Shown: piece after piece, positions 33,101-41,669 of the stretch
Numbering within the stretch: the stretch's first letter is position 1
Layout of the letters: each line of letters begins with the position of its first letter
Assembly: GCF_900176465.1 (NCBI RefSeq)
Contig: NZ_FWXR01000004.1
Coordinates: 1-64,000 of the forward strand
Length of the DNA stretch: 64,000 nucleotides
Direction: 5' to 3'
Origin: Fulvimarina manganoxydans
GTDB lineage: Bacteria > Pseudomonadota > Alphaproteobacteria > Rhizobiales > Rhizobiaceae
Notes under the pieces: generated by a model
Seen by the model: only the letters and a program-made list of their open reading frames with translations
Told to the model about the DNA's origin: nothing
Database searches by the model: none
Position numbers and translations under genes: made by a program

Positions 33101-34038
33101 AAGCGGTCGAGGCGATGCTCGAACGCCATTGGCGACGCCCGGCGAACGTGGACATTTTGCATTTCGGGGCCTTGAGGGGCAAGGACTGGGCGAAGCAGCA
33201 CCGTGCCTGCATTGTGCTCGGTGCGATGTATCCCGACAGGATTACCGTAGACGGCATGACGGCCGCCCTGACGCCCGAAGACGAAGACCTTGAGACCCCG
33301 CTCGACCCGCGCGGAGACGGCGACTCGCCGGACGGAGCGGTCGTCTACCGTGCGAGAACGCTCCGGATGCGGGATGGCCGGACGATGGACATCGAGACCC
33401 AGGAATATTCTGGCGAGTATTCCTCCCGGCTCCTCCGCATGATTCGCGACGAGGAGATCGTCCAGGCGCTCGGGCGTCTCCGCGCGACATATCGCTCGGA
33501 CATGCCGCATCTCTATATCGTCGGGTCGTGCGTGCCCGAGGGCACGATAGTCGACGAGGTCGAGCCGCTCGTCGATCACATCCGCGACCGCGGTCGCCTC
33601 CTTTCCCACGCCGACGGCATCGCCGACGAGTCGCGCGCGACGAATACCGGCGTCTGGAAGCGATTCCTCCGCGCCGTCGACGGCGACGAGGCCCTCGCGG
33701 CCGCCTTCCACCACCTTGAGACCGGAACCGGAACAAGGATCCTCGTTGCCGGCTGGGTCGCGGACGACGACGTGCGCTCGATCGCAGCCGATCGCGGCGC
33801 CCGGATCCTGCGAACGGCCGCGAGATCGCCTACGGGGAAGCCGCCAGTCGCCGTACCGAAGCCCGCGAACGCGCTTCTGGAAGCCGTCCTCGCGCAGAGA
33901 GCCGCGGACTGCGCGGCTCAGGGGTCGCCGACCGCGCCCGTTCCGGAGCCGGAAAGGAAAACGGCCGCCATGGCGGCCGCGGATGAGTGGGAAGACGATT
34001 TCAAAGTGCCGGAGTTGCCCCCGGACATCCCGTTCTAG
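30115..34038 (+). CDS. Large phage replication protein: primase-polymerase plus helicase
   Basis: About 1,307 residues. Residues about 130-330 form an archaeo-eukaryotic primase-like (prim-pol) domain with the D-x-D metal site FAIDVDV (about 200) and a downstream His motif (VNGRHHKTGDRF). A helicase follows: Walker A SPVGTGKTTS (about 533), Walker B AAVVIDESVWD (about 696) and, far downstream, QALGRLRATYRS (about 1117), which looks like the motif VI arginine finger. This primase-helicase fusion replaces separate replication genes. A GTG at 30085 is an alternative start; the ATG gives a more usual N-terminus (MTDSPLSDLANDF). It is the only plus-strand gene in this part of the prophage and ends three bases past the stop of the convergent tail-fibre gene. 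Confidence 0.82.
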   Translation: MTDSPLSDLANDFLKLAEQQDAEYSRPRVAAPPLEPEPIAEVDDYVDPDGTLAAFQRSFPGDFELPVSAPVAPAREPVAAPAPEPKPARLQAGKRTWYAPEDADLYRGADFSALIGEEIVSTRLGEVLFGKFGPMIAERGWAVIPQEQNGRMPAKVDGERLKWSTYQDVGPDLETVERWSRQAIGMNAAIILGKASANCFAIDVDVTDEMLSWAIQSAADECLGRTPLVRVGNYPKAAIFFRVEHPEDLPANRSVRLLEEDGETVSPHLVEILGQGKLLTVNGRHHKTGDRFSWMRGASPSTHGPEAAPLVTPAQIERFLSEVEKIRGFERKGGAASGGLVEMSWSSSNGVEVPNFSTPRDADWTERDGLVRDGRDAFLLHLTGLICRANPAACQTGEGRERLMTASREEFGRRAEVSGRWSGSRLATSIKDKIERTAGKVSRGEMTAIVPHRERKSFSTAKEMKGVSFSTLSDDTLPVVLPDAGEESIRISAQMKEFFANFFGATAQHHLDLATLPEGAEAPIAPLAILKSPVGTGKTTSLLDSISSEEFVRLFADMPEEFRKTTLLLVPTHDLAVEVVVKAQAAGLKTKHLFGLQDERSGCFMHAKQKALSAMGLSGAGLCRATVHKSGTLKPGERTTEDVFCRHNPEDDNSNPDDWCQAKLDRQNLLEYDLVVSVHSYVAVNAPKLMKEVAAVVIDESVWDKLCHVITFSRSVLRGPRKPPYMTKTEKLAVFGRDNPSADEVDGWVRERFDDRDRLVAFVEECWKRGRDPAKGIALGADRIPDAEEDHEREKREKSAKVRQDCLASALLVASRAASRNATITPATSNAEIERLAGETPGRNVGEEAKLWRLLTERVERYLAAVSVPNDGSVPMPSGLDRRIAPLAGDRVRLSWLSQYPFGHLPTLLLDASADEKVVTAVFGREPHVEEITADQRMWTKVLTGSTFTKSQILDRESDAAPKRREKRATRKMLRQLIAQTAAEHGAGRILVTCPKAVEAMLERHWRRPANVDILHFGALRGKDWAKQHRACIVLGAMYPDRITVDGMTAALTPEDEDLETPLDPRGDGDSPDGAVVYRARTLRMRDGRTMDIETQEYSGEYSSRLLRMIRDEEIVQALGRLRATYRSDMPHLYIVGSCVPEGTIVDEVEPLVDHIRDRGRLLSHADGIADESRATNTGVWKRFLRAVDGDEALAAAFHHLETGTGTRILVAGWVADDDVRSIAADRGARILRTAARSPTGKPPVAVPKPANALLEAVLAQRAADCAAQGSPTAPVPEPERKTAAMAAADEWEDDFKVPELPPDIPF

Positions 34039-34748
34039 GCGGCAGTGGCCGCTTCCAGCGCGGCGATCCGGCTCTTGAGATCGACGATGACGGCGCGCAG
34101 GCTCTGTATCGTGTTGCCGTTGGCGTCGGAATGATAGAGGTTCTGGGTGACGCTTACCCCAGCCGCCTCAACAGCACCCATCGTCAACGGAACCCAGTAG
34201 TAGAGCCCCTCGCCGAAATCCGGCCCGATGCCTTGTGAGCCCGAGTACGACAGCCACATGTGGTTGTAGCGACGCACGATGTCGCCGGCGGCGTATGACT
34301 TGGCGTTGTCGTAGAACATGTCGTATTTCACCCCGCCACCGGCGGTTCCGGCCGGAACGGGCTCCCAGGCGCCATTCTTGCGCCCGTAGACCGTGCCGTC
34401 TCCGGGCGCCTCGGCGATGCCGGCCGCCGGATGCGTCAGCGCCGTCCACGTCCCGTCGCGGCGGACGTAATCCGTGCCGTCCGCCGGCGCGTCGGCGATG
34501 CCGCCGGAACCACCGCCGTCGAAGGCGACCCATTCGCCGTCCTGTCGGGCATACGGCGTGCCGTCCGCCGGCGCTTCCGCGATGCCAGCCGGCGCTGCGG
34601 AGGGCTCGACCCACGCGCCGGCCTTTCGGAGGTATTCCTTTCCGTCCGCCGGCGCGTCGGCGAGCTTTCCTTCCGCCAGTTCGCGGAAATTCGCGTCGAC
34701 TTCGACCGAGGTCAGCGGGCGTCCGAGGTCGTCCCGGTACGTGATCAT
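34035..34748 (-). CDS. Tail-fibre-like protein with ADG-Y-R-x-G-x-W repeats
   Basis: From the ATG at 34748 the protein has 237 residues. After an N-terminal segment (MITYRDDLGRPLTSVEVDAN) that probably attaches to the tail, there are four repeats of about 28 residues built on APADGTxYxRxxGxW (residues about 30-145), then a head domain and a C-terminal coiled coil (IQSLRAVIVDLKSRIAALEA) that may be a trimerisation or chaperone tag. Such repeats are seen in phage adhesins. It is the last gene of the late operon. Confidence 0.72.
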   Translation of the reverse strand: MITYRDDLGRPLTSVEVDANFRELAEGKLADAPADGKEYLRKAGAWVEPSAAPAGIAEAPADGTPYARQDGEWVAFDGGGSGGIADAPADGTDYVRRDGTWTALTHPAAGIAEAPGDGTVYGRKNGAWEPVPAGTAGGGVKYDMFYDNAKSYAAGDIVRRYNHMWLSYSGSQGIGPDFGEGLYYWVPLTMGAVEAAGVSVTQNLYHSDANGNTIQSLRAVIVDLKSRIAALEAATAA

Positions 34749-35128
34749 GCGTTCTCTCCTTCGGGATCGATCTGATTCTCTTCGCCGTCGCGGAGTCCGG
34801 CGATCGCTTCGGCCGTCCAGTCCGTCTGTCCGATGACCGGGCCGGAGACGTGGACGAACCGGCGGGCGAAAGTGCCCCGGTAGTAGTTGCCTTCGAGGAT
34901 CGGCGGCTGGATGAGGTGCGTGCCCGTCCACGTCACCGCGACGAGTACCGCCGGCGATCCGGTGACGTCGGACGGCACCCCGCGCGAGGCGATGCCGCCG
35001 GCCGACTGACGGACGCGAGGAATGGGCTTTTCGCCGCGGCCGCGGTCGATCCGGCTCTGCGCGATCTTTTCGACTAGGGCGCGGTTGATGCGCGCCCTAG
35101 TCGTGGGAAGGTTCGTGTTCCGCCTCAT
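34745..35128 (-). CDS. Small tail-module protein, unknown
   Basis: A 127-residue protein with a basic N-terminus and an aromatic centre (VAVTWTGTHLIQPPILEGNY). No family recognised. It overlaps the fibre and hub genes by four bases each, so it belongs to the tail-tip module; it could be a connector between hub and fibre. Confidence 0.6.
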   Translation of the reverse strand: MRRNTNLPTTRARINRALVEKIAQSRIDRGRGEKPIPRVRQSAGGIASRGVPSDVTGSPAVLVAVTWTGTHLIQPPILEGNYYRGTFARRFVHVSGPVIGQTDWTAEAIAGLRDGEENQIDPEGENA

Positions 35129-37107
35129 TGCGCAATACCCATCGGCGATTCATTGAGCCTGGCGGCGATGTCGATCTCGCGCGTCAGCACGTCCGAAGTC
35201 GCTAGCGATTTCAGACGGATATCCAGATATGTCGGCTTCAAAACAGGTGCTTGCGCAGGGTCCTTCAAGCCGGACATGATGGACCACTGCGCGTTGGCGC
35301 CGTTGCCGACATCGACCGACTCGACGGCGTACGAGCCGTAGCGTAGGCGCTCGGCTCGGATGGGCCGCGAAGCCGGGTCCGCATCGGTGACGTATTCGAT
35401 CTCGCGAATAGCGAGGCCCGGCGCGCCGGCGTAATCGGGGTCGGACCAGTCGTCGGCATAGACGTCGCCGAGCGGCGATTCGGATGTCTCACCGGTCCCG
35501 AGCGAAATGCCGGCCTCGATCCGCGCGACAGCGCGATCGCCGTCCCACTCGCGTTCGATCGTGACGACCTTCGCCGTGATCCGCCGGCCGGTCGTGCCGC
35601 CGTCCCACGGTACGACGACCGAGATCGAGTCCGCGACCGAGACGTCCCGGACGTCCTCCCAGAGGAAATTGCCGACGATGTGCCGGGCCCGCAAGTTCCG
35701 GCGCCCGGTCTTCCGGAGTCGGCAAAGCGCGTGTTCGATGCACCGCTGGCCTCTCGGCGTGTCGAACCACTTGTAGGTCGCGGCGCGCGACGGGATGTCG
35801 TCCGGATAGACGCGGATCCAATACGTCCACGTCGATTCGTAGGATCGCACGATCGCCGATTCGTAAGTCGACCTCCGGGTCTCGCCGGCGGGATTGCGCT
35901 CGTCGAAATACTCGCTCGATCGATGATCGGCGACGGCTTCGTAGTACCTGCCGTCGTGCTCTACGCGATCGCCTGCGACATAGTCCGTGTCCTCGAGCCA
36001 CGCGTGGATCTTGTCCGAGACGAAGATGTCGCCGAGCGAGAGTCGGAGGACTTCCGGGTCCTTTTCGCGGACGAACACGGTGTCCCAGACGGGCACCTCG
36101 AGGCTCGCGAAGACGCGCTCCTGCCGCGCCTGCGAATACGAATACTGTACATTCCAGCGCTTGACCGTCGTCGTGAAGACCGCATACGTCCCGCGCAGCG
36201 TCGTGTTTTCCAAGACGCCGTCCGCGCGCTCACCCCTGAACTGCACGTACTCGGCGAAGGGGCCGGTTTCCCATGCTACTAGAGGTTTGAGCGTCGTCGA
36301 GTAGACCGCATACGTCCCGCCGACCGACATGCCCGTCGTCCGGCGCTGGACCGCTTCGACGCCGGCGGACGACCAACCCTCGGCGCCGGATACAGACAAT
36401 GCCTGCTCGATCCGTCCGCCGAAACTCGGATCCATGCTCGAGATGCTGCCGATCCACGCGCCGATGTCGGTCTTCCCGGACGCCTCCTGCGTCCAGTCGC
36501 ACGTGATCTCCGCCCGGTATTCCTTGGACGGCGGATCGTACATTCCCGGCGGCATCGACCACGCGTCGCCGTCGACGAGGAGGACGCCCGCGAGGTCGTG
36601 GATCGTCTCGCCGACGAGATCGTCGACGTATGAGATCTCATGGGTCGCGGGATCGACGCGGAGCGTGCCCGAGCGTCCGAGGAGGTAGGTCTCGACGCTT
36701 TCGGGGTCCGCGTCGGAGAAAAGGAAATCCGTCTCCGGGCCGTCCGCGAGATTGTCCTTGCACCATTCGAGGAGCAGGTCGTCGATGTCGGCCGGAGCGC
36801 ATTCGACTTCGATCGTCTGGGTCGGCGACAACAGGTCGTCCGGCAACCCCACGATCCGGCCTCGCGCGATCAGGACGGCGTCCAAGGCATCGCCGGTCGG
36901 GGATTCGGAGATCAGGACGCAGCGCGGCGACGCCGATCCGAGCCCGGACAGGGACAGGCCGGACTGGCGGCGTTCGATCGAAAGGGTGACGATCTGGCCT
37001 TCGGTTTCCGTCATCTGCAGCCGGAACTCGTCGTTCGCGACGTCGCAGTGGATCGAAGGATCGAAGGCGGTGTCGAGATCGTCGATATGAGCGAGGAAGA
37101 GCCTCAC
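35125..37107 (-). CDS. Large tail-tip/hub protein
   Basis: With a GTG start at 37107 (RLFLAHIDDLDTAFDPSIHC) the protein has 660 residues. The first 170 residues resemble the DUF2163-type hub domain of siphoviral tail tips (IVTLSIERRQSGLSLSGLGS; LIARGRIVGLPDDLLSPTQT). A large middle region has repeated aromatic pieces (RRTTGMSVGGTYAVYSTTLK; LENTTLRGTYAVFTTTVKRW). The C-terminal part includes carbohydrate-binding-like WxxDTDYVAGDRVEHDGRYYEA near residue 380. It is placed right after the distal-tail gene, where the central hub is expected. A longer frame starting at 37194 runs inside the previous gene. Confidence 0.65.
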   Translation of the reverse strand: MRLFLAHIDDLDTAFDPSIHCDVANDEFRLQMTETEGQIVTLSIERRQSGLSLSGLGSASPRCVLISESPTGDALDAVLIARGRIVGLPDDLLSPTQTIEVECAPADIDDLLLEWCKDNLADGPETDFLFSDADPESVETYLLGRSGTLRVDPATHEISYVDDLVGETIHDLAGVLLVDGDAWSMPPGMYDPPSKEYRAEITCDWTQEASGKTDIGAWIGSISSMDPSFGGRIEQALSVSGAEGWSSAGVEAVQRRTTGMSVGGTYAVYSTTLKPLVAWETGPFAEYVQFRGERADGVLENTTLRGTYAVFTTTVKRWNVQYSYSQARQERVFASLEVPVWDTVFVREKDPEVLRLSLGDIFVSDKIHAWLEDTDYVAGDRVEHDGRYYEAVADHRSSEYFDERNPAGETRRSTYESAIVRSYESTWTYWIRVYPDDIPSRAATYKWFDTPRGQRCIEHALCRLRKTGRRNLRARHIVGNFLWEDVRDVSVADSISVVVPWDGGTTGRRITAKVVTIEREWDGDRAVARIEAGISLGTGETSESPLGDVYADDWSDPDYAGAPGLAIREIEYVTDADPASRPIRAERLRYGSYAVESVDVGNGANAQWSIMSGLKDPAQAPVLKPTYLDIRLKSLATSDVLTREIDIAARLNESPMGIAQ

Positions 37108-37628
37108 GGAGCGACCTCCTCCTCGACCTCGAGCGACCATCCGGACGAGCGGTCGGTAGATCCGCCGCGAGACTCGAAGCGGACGACGACACAATAGAAA
37201 GTAGGCCGGTACCAGACCATTGTCTTGCCGACTCGCCCGAAGATCGAGACGACCCGGCCCGCGACCGTCTCGCCGAGGTCGGCGTCCGTCGCCGCGTCGC
37301 GTGCATGCACCGTCCCTGGCACCGGGTCACGGAGCAGAATCGTCTCCTGCTGCCACGGCGCGATGCGCTGGCACCACCAGACCGACGAGTAGACCGTCAG
37401 AGCGGCGCCCGGCTGAAGCGCCTCGATCGGCGGCATGCGGACGCGGTCGCCGTCGACGCTGAGCGAAAGCGAGTACTTGGTGCCCCAGGTCGGCTTAAGG
37501 ATTTTTGTCCGTCCGTTCCACGTGCGGCGCGCCTCGAAGCTTCCGACCGGCGTCTGGGTCTCCTGGACGCCGATCGAGGCGCGACGATCGACGGGTAGGT
37601 CGGCGAAGAGCGGGGAGACGGCGGTCAT
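37104..37628 (-). CDS. Distal-tail-type protein
   Basis: A 174-residue beta-rich protein (KILKPTWGTKYSLSLSVDGD; ALTVYSSVWWCQRIAPWQQE) between the tape measure and the large hub gene, the usual position of the distal tail/baseplate adaptor. It overlaps both neighbours by four bases. Assignment rests on position and composition, not on a clear motif. Confidence 0.55.
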   Translation of the reverse strand: MTAVSPLFADLPVDRRASIGVQETQTPVGSFEARRTWNGRTKILKPTWGTKYSLSLSVDGDRVRMPPIEALQPGAALTVYSSVWWCQRIAPWQQETILLRDPVPGTVHARDAATDADLGETVAGRVVSIFGRVGKTMVWYRPTFYCVVVRFESRGGSTDRSSGWSLEVEEEVAP

Positions 37629-39979
37629 CGGCTCGTCATCCTGGAGTAATCGCGCTTCATCAGGTTGAACTCGTCCATCGAAGCGATCTCGCCTTCGTAC
37701 GGGCCGGAACCGTTAAGGTAGAAGTTCACGGGCACGCCGGGGTTCTTCTTGTAGTAATCCTCCGTGGACTTGTTCCACGCGGTGACACCGCCGTTGTCGA
37801 TGATCGTCTGGGCGCGCTGCGTGATCGCGTCGTCGCCCCAGCGGGAGCGGTATCTCGCGAGTTCGGCCGGCGTCGCGATGGCGGCCGCCTTGCCGTAGGA
37901 CAGCGCGTGCCGGTCGTTCGCGGCGATCGCCTCGCGCTCCCGTTTCGCGCTTTCCTCCGCCTCCTTCATCTTGTTCCAGGCCGCGTAAGCGGACGCGAAC
38001 ACGCCGACGGCCGTCGCGACGAGCGCGATCGGTGCCGCGAGACCGGCGAGAGCGGTTCCCAGTGCCGTGAACGCGGCCGCGATCGTCTGGCCGGCAGCGG
38101 TGCCGGCGAGAGCGGTCGTGACAGCCGAGAAACCGGTGGCGAGTGCAGAAAAGGCCGCTTTTGCGCCGAGCAGGAGCAGCCCGCCGGAGATGGCGTTGAG
38201 CCCCCGCGCGATCGCGAAGAGGGATCCGCCGGCGAGAAGGATCGCCGCGGCGTGGGTTTTCACGAAGCCCATCGTTATCGTGTCGAGCCAGCCGAACATC
38301 GCGCGCATGATGTCGACGAAGTCGCCGAAGACGCCGGTGATGTACTCGACCCGATCCGCGAGGCGCTCGATCCATTCGTAGCCGCGATCGGCGCGCTGCT
38401 CGTCGATCACCACTTTTTTGAACTGCTCGATGAGCTTGCCGACGGCGGACGACACCCGCAGGACTACGCCGAGGACCTGGCCGAGCGAGGTCGTCAGGGA
38501 CGCGAAGGACGCCTCGCCGGACTGGAACGCGAGCGCCTCGGCGAAGCCGGTCCGCAGATAGTCGCCGATCGTCTGGACCCACGACTTGACCCAGCCCGAG
38601 AACGCGTCGAAGCGGGCCTTCAGACCATCGAACGCCTTGTCGGCCCACTTGCCGAGTCCGGTCTCCATGCCTCCGCCGCCCTTGACGAACTCGGCGCCGA
38701 ACAGCCGGCCGACGTCGCGGAACAGGGACGCGAGGTACTTCACGATCTTGGTGAAGATGACTTCCAGCCGATCGGTGTCGAAGTTCGCGAAGAAATCGAA
38801 GAAGCTGAAGCCCGTCAGATCTTTTATGAGTGCGTCGACCGCCCGCCCGGCCGCGATCGCGGCACGCCCCAGGATGCCGAGGACGCCGGCGATCGCCATG
38901 ATGAGGTCGTGGACGTCGTAGAGCCAGTCGCGTTGGACCACGATTCGGCTTTCGTCGAAGAAGGTCACGCCGAAGTCGGTCCGCGTGAAAACGATCGAGA
39001 TCTCGCGCAGGAGCCGATAGAAGTTCTCGAAGGTCTTCACGAAGTAGTCGGCGATCCTGGCCTTCTTGTCGGAGAGGACACGCTCCAACCCGTTCGCGAT
39101 TCGCGTCAGTGTCGGCTCGAGTCCTTCAAAGACGAGACGTTTCAGGGCGAAGTAGGTCTCGCGAAGGTTCGACGTCGCCGCTTCGTAGCGCTTCGCGGCT
39201 TCCACCTGCGCGCCGGTGACCAGGTTGCCTTCGGCGAGTTCCTGATCCTTGAACGCGTTCATCCCGGCGATGCCCTTCCGCGCGATGTTGTCGAACATCT
39301 CCGCGGCTTTCAGGGCGTCGCCGTCCCCGAAGATCTGGGCCAGATAGAAGCCCCGGCGGTTGCCGAGCTTCGTAGACGCGATCGCAAAATCCGTGAAGAT
39401 GTGACTGATGCTGCGCAGGTTTCCCTGAGCATCGACCAGTTGCACGTTCATGTCCTGGAAAAGCTTCGTGAACGGCGCTTCCGGATCGAAAGCCGCTTCG
39501 GAGACCGCGGTGTTGAAGGCGCCCAGGATCGCCGCCGTGTCCTCCTTCTCGACGCCCGTCTGCAGACCGAACCGCTCCCATGCGGAGACGACCTCGGGCG
39601 GCAGTTTCAGGAGCGCGGACGTCTGACGGAGGAACCGCAAGGAATCGACGGTGTCGTCCACAGACTCCTTGATAAACGCGAAAGCCGATGCCTTTCCCGC
39701 CGCGGCCAACGCCGCACCGGCCGCACCGGCGACCGTCGCGAGACGAACCAGAGAGCGCATGGCGTTGCCGGCACCGCGGACGATCCGATCGGTCGCACGG
39801 CGGCCGGCATCGCCGAGGCGGCGAAGTGAATCGCGGGTGCGCTGCGTGATGACGCGGACCCTGTTCTGGACGCGCTGGACCCGGTCGATCACCTGGATGA
39901 CCTGCGTCATGGACTGAACGACCGCCTGCAACCCGGCGACTCGGAATCGCGTGACGATGTCGGCGGTACGTCTCTGCAC
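37625..39979 (-). CDS. Tail tape measure protein
   Basis: A 784-residue protein. An N-terminal basic coiled coil (VIQVIDRVQRVQNRVRVITQ), a first hydrophobic segment (about 75-97), a long helical body and a hydrophobic zone (about 575-665, GLLLLGAKAAFSALATGFSA) are as expected of a tape measure, whose length sets tail length. At about 0.15 nm per residue this would predict a tail of roughly 115-120 nm. The GTG start at 39979 follows the chaperone frame by three bases. The preceding frameshifted gene pair confirms the identity. Confidence 0.85.
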   Translation of the reverse strand: MQRRTADIVTRFRVAGLQAVVQSMTQVIQVIDRVQRVQNRVRVITQRTRDSLRRLGDAGRRATDRIVRGAGNAMRSLVRLATVAGAAGAALAAAGKASAFAFIKESVDDTVDSLRFLRQTSALLKLPPEVVSAWERFGLQTGVEKEDTAAILGAFNTAVSEAAFDPEAPFTKLFQDMNVQLVDAQGNLRSISHIFTDFAIASTKLGNRRGFYLAQIFGDGDALKAAEMFDNIARKGIAGMNAFKDQELAEGNLVTGAQVEAAKRYEAATSNLRETYFALKRLVFEGLEPTLTRIANGLERVLSDKKARIADYFVKTFENFYRLLREISIVFTRTDFGVTFFDESRIVVQRDWLYDVHDLIMAIAGVLGILGRAAIAAGRAVDALIKDLTGFSFFDFFANFDTDRLEVIFTKIVKYLASLFRDVGRLFGAEFVKGGGGMETGLGKWADKAFDGLKARFDAFSGWVKSWVQTIGDYLRTGFAEALAFQSGEASFASLTTSLGQVLGVVLRVSSAVGKLIEQFKKVVIDEQRADRGYEWIERLADRVEYITGVFGDFVDIMRAMFGWLDTITMGFVKTHAAAILLAGGSLFAIARGLNAISGGLLLLGAKAAFSALATGFSAVTTALAGTAAGQTIAAAFTALGTALAGLAAPIALVATAVGVFASAYAAWNKMKEAEESAKREREAIAANDRHALSYGKAAAIATPAELARYRSRWGDDAITQRAQTIIDNGGVTAWNKSTEDYYKKNPGVPVNFYLNGSGPYEGEIASMDEFNLMKRDYSRMTSR

Positions 39980-39982
39980 GTG

Positions 39983-40303
39983 TCAGGCCCCCATGATCTC
40001 TTTCCAGCCCTTCTCGTCGGCATTCGCCGTGCGGCCGGACTTCGCTTCGCGCCGGAACCACTCCTCCTCTCTCTGAAGGACGGCTCCGTGCAGCAGCATC
40101 ATGCGCGTCAGCGAGACTTCTTCGACGGCTTCAACACCCTCGATTTCGAGGCGAGCGCACGTCTCGACGATCGCGATTGGGTCGAAGAGGTCTCTGCCTC
40201 CTCCCTCGCGATCCGATCCGCTTCGTCCAGACTTATCCCCGCCATCGCCTCCACCGCCGGCCGCACCTCCTCCTCGAAAAAACCGTTGAAGCCCCTTGGG
40301 CAC
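39983..40303 (-). CDS. Tail chaperone extension reached by -1 frameshift (GT-like)
   Basis: This frame lies -1 relative to the G-like gene and overlaps its 3' half. Shifting at T TTT TTC (40282-40276) joins 122 residues of the first frame to 97 of this one, giving about 219 residues ending in KGWKEIMGA just before the tape measure. The segment after the shift (RGGGAAGGGGDGG ... DLFDPIAIVETCARLEIEGV) is the T domain equivalent. Independent translation from its own ATG (40303) is less likely, as no ribosome site precedes it. Confidence 0.78.
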   Translation of the reverse strand: MPKGLQRFFRGGGAAGGGGDGGDKSGRSGSDREGGGRDLFDPIAIVETCARLEIEGVEAVEEVSLTRMMLLHGAVLQREEEWFRREAKSGRTANADEKGWKEIMGA

Positions 40304-40641
40304 GTGGCGACGAGGGAAGCGTTCGCGAGGCGCTGGAAGTCGGCCATGTTGAGCGTTTCCAGGGCATCCCGAAATTCGACGGAGCGGTCGCGGGCGCAGG
40401 CGGCGATGAGCGCCTTCATCGGCTTGCGCAGGCCGCCGCCGGGCCCGATCGCGGCTCCGAACTGCTTGGTGCCGAGTACCTCCGACGCGTTCTCCATGAC
40501 CTCGGCGACCTGCGGATCGGCGGCGATGAGGGCGGCGACGTCGAGCGCCGGCGCGGGCCAGATCTCAACGGTGCCGGCGTCGACCTGGACGGACTCGGAG
40601 TAGTCCTTGCGACAGGCGAGGATGGTGGCGAGAGCGGACAT
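40108..40641 (-). CDS. Tail assembly chaperone (G-like, unshifted product)
   Basis: A 177-residue protein between major tail protein and tape measure, the place of lambda G. It carries the slippery heptamer T TTT TTC at 40282-40276, in the zero frame, after about 122 codons (CPRGFNGFFEEE). Without a shift it ends in a Ser/Lys-rich tail (KSRVLKPSKKSR). Chaperones of this type bind the tape measure during tail assembly. Confidence 0.8.
   Translation of the reverse strand: MSALATILACRKDYSESVQVDAGTVEIWPAPALDVAALIAADPQVAEVMENASEVLGTKQFGAAIGPGGGLRKPMKALIAACARDRSVEFRDALETLNMADFQRLANASLVATCPRGFNGFFEEEVRPAVEAMAGISLDEADRIAREEAETSSTQSRSSRRALASKSRVLKPSKKSR
40276..40282 (-). promoter_or_regulatory. Programmed -1 ribosomal frameshift site
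   Basis: Minus-strand heptamer TTTTTTC, read T TTT TTC in the zero frame. Both tRNAs can re-pair after slipping back one base (TTT TTT). It is followed by the GC-rich CGAGGAGGAGGTGCGGCC, where the GGAGGAGG could also act as an internal Shine-Dalgarno-like element. Confidence 0.78.
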
Positions 40642-40704
40642 GCGTTTTCCTTGCGAGTGCTACGGAGGGAGGAGCGTGGCGCGGGCCGGAGCCCGCCGCC
40701 GGGA

Positions 40705-41514
40705 TCAGGCGGCCTTCGGGATCTGCCGGACGCGACCGATCCGGTATTCGGGAGCCTTCGTGGAGTCGGCGTAGGCGCGCCCGACGATCGTCATCTCTCC
40801 GAAGTCGTCGCCGTCCTGGCCCATAATGAGATCGCCGTCGGGGCGCATCTGCATGTCCCAGAGTTCGTAGTCGAAGCTCGGGCCCCAGCGGTTGTTCTGA
40901 CGGATGATGATCTCGGCGCGGACGTCGGTCTTGGAAGCCGGGCCGTAGGTCACGACGTCCGCGGCATCGGCATCATAGACGACGTCGATATCGGCCGTGC
41001 CGTCGACGGCGACGGTCGCGCCGGCTGGGTGAGCGACGATTTCGAGGCGTCCCATCTCGCCGTCGAGGACGTAGTTCGTGCCTTCGACATAGGCGGTCTG
41101 CGTGGCGGCGCATTCGACTGTGATCTGCGAGATCGAGTGATGATCGAGGTCGGCGATATCGCCCGCCGCGATTCCGACGAACGAAGCGGCTTCGGCCGCG
41201 ACAGCCGCCTGGCTGACTACGACCTCTTCGGACTGGAAGAGGATCTTCTTCGCGAACGCCGTCATCTGGCGAAGCACGAAATTGAAGGACATCTCGTTCT
41301 TCGTGATGTCGGTCAGCGCGAGATCCTTGTCCGGAGTCTCGTTGCTGTAGACCTCGCTCTCCTCGAGAGTCCGCGTGCCGGTCACGGAAGTCGTGTCGCC
41401 GAGGGACCGGAAGAACTTGTCGCCCTTGATCCGCGCGAGGATCTGGCACTTCGCCTTCGTGCGCAGTTCGTTCGGCAGCGTCGAGTAGATGTAGCCGGAG
41501 CCGGTCTTCTTCAT
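40705..41514 (-). CDS. Major tail (tube) protein
   Basis: A 269-residue protein (MKKTGSGYIYSTLPNELRTK) with a beta-rich central part and an immunoglobulin-like insert (about 120-190, TVECAATQTAYVEGTNYVLD). It lies directly upstream of the tail chaperone pair, as tube proteins do in lambda-like phages. The start-associated repeat lies about 70 bp upstream, matching a highly expressed late gene. Confidence 0.75.
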   Translation of the reverse strand: MKKTGSGYIYSTLPNELRTKAKCQILARIKGDKFFRSLGDTTSVTGTRTLEESEVYSNETPDKDLALTDITKNEMSFNFVLRQMTAFAKKILFQSEEVVVSQAAVAAEAASFVGIAAGDIADLDHHSISQITVECAATQTAYVEGTNYVLDGEMGRLEIVAHPAGATVAVDGTADIDVVYDADAADVVTYGPASKTDVRAEIIIRQNNRWGPSFDYELWDMQMRPDGDLIMGQDGDDFGEMTIVGRAYADSTKAPEYRIGRVRQIPKAA

Positions 41515-41582
41515 GCGTCAGTCCTCGTCGCGATTCGGGAATGTCACCGATGTTCGCGAGGAGGCTGCCCGATCAGCAGAGA

Positions 41583-41598
41583 GGGTTTCGCCGGAAAA
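41583..41598. repeat. Start-associated repeat, copy A
   Basis: GGGTTTCGCCGGAAAA, preceded by GCTGC and 14 bases. It lies 69 bp upstream of the major tail protein start (minus strand). Copies A and B match at 34 of 37 positions over the longer unit. Confidence 0.8.
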
Positions 41599-41669
41599 GT
41601 CCCGGTTTCCATTCGACGCGTGCCGATGCTACCGAGGGGGTCAACCGAAAGGATTGGGACGGGGACGCT

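Noticed and set aside
37505-39829. 774-codon plus-strand frame across the tape measure region
   Set aside because: Arg/Asp/Glu-rich shadow of the tape measure gene; no ribosome site and no domain.
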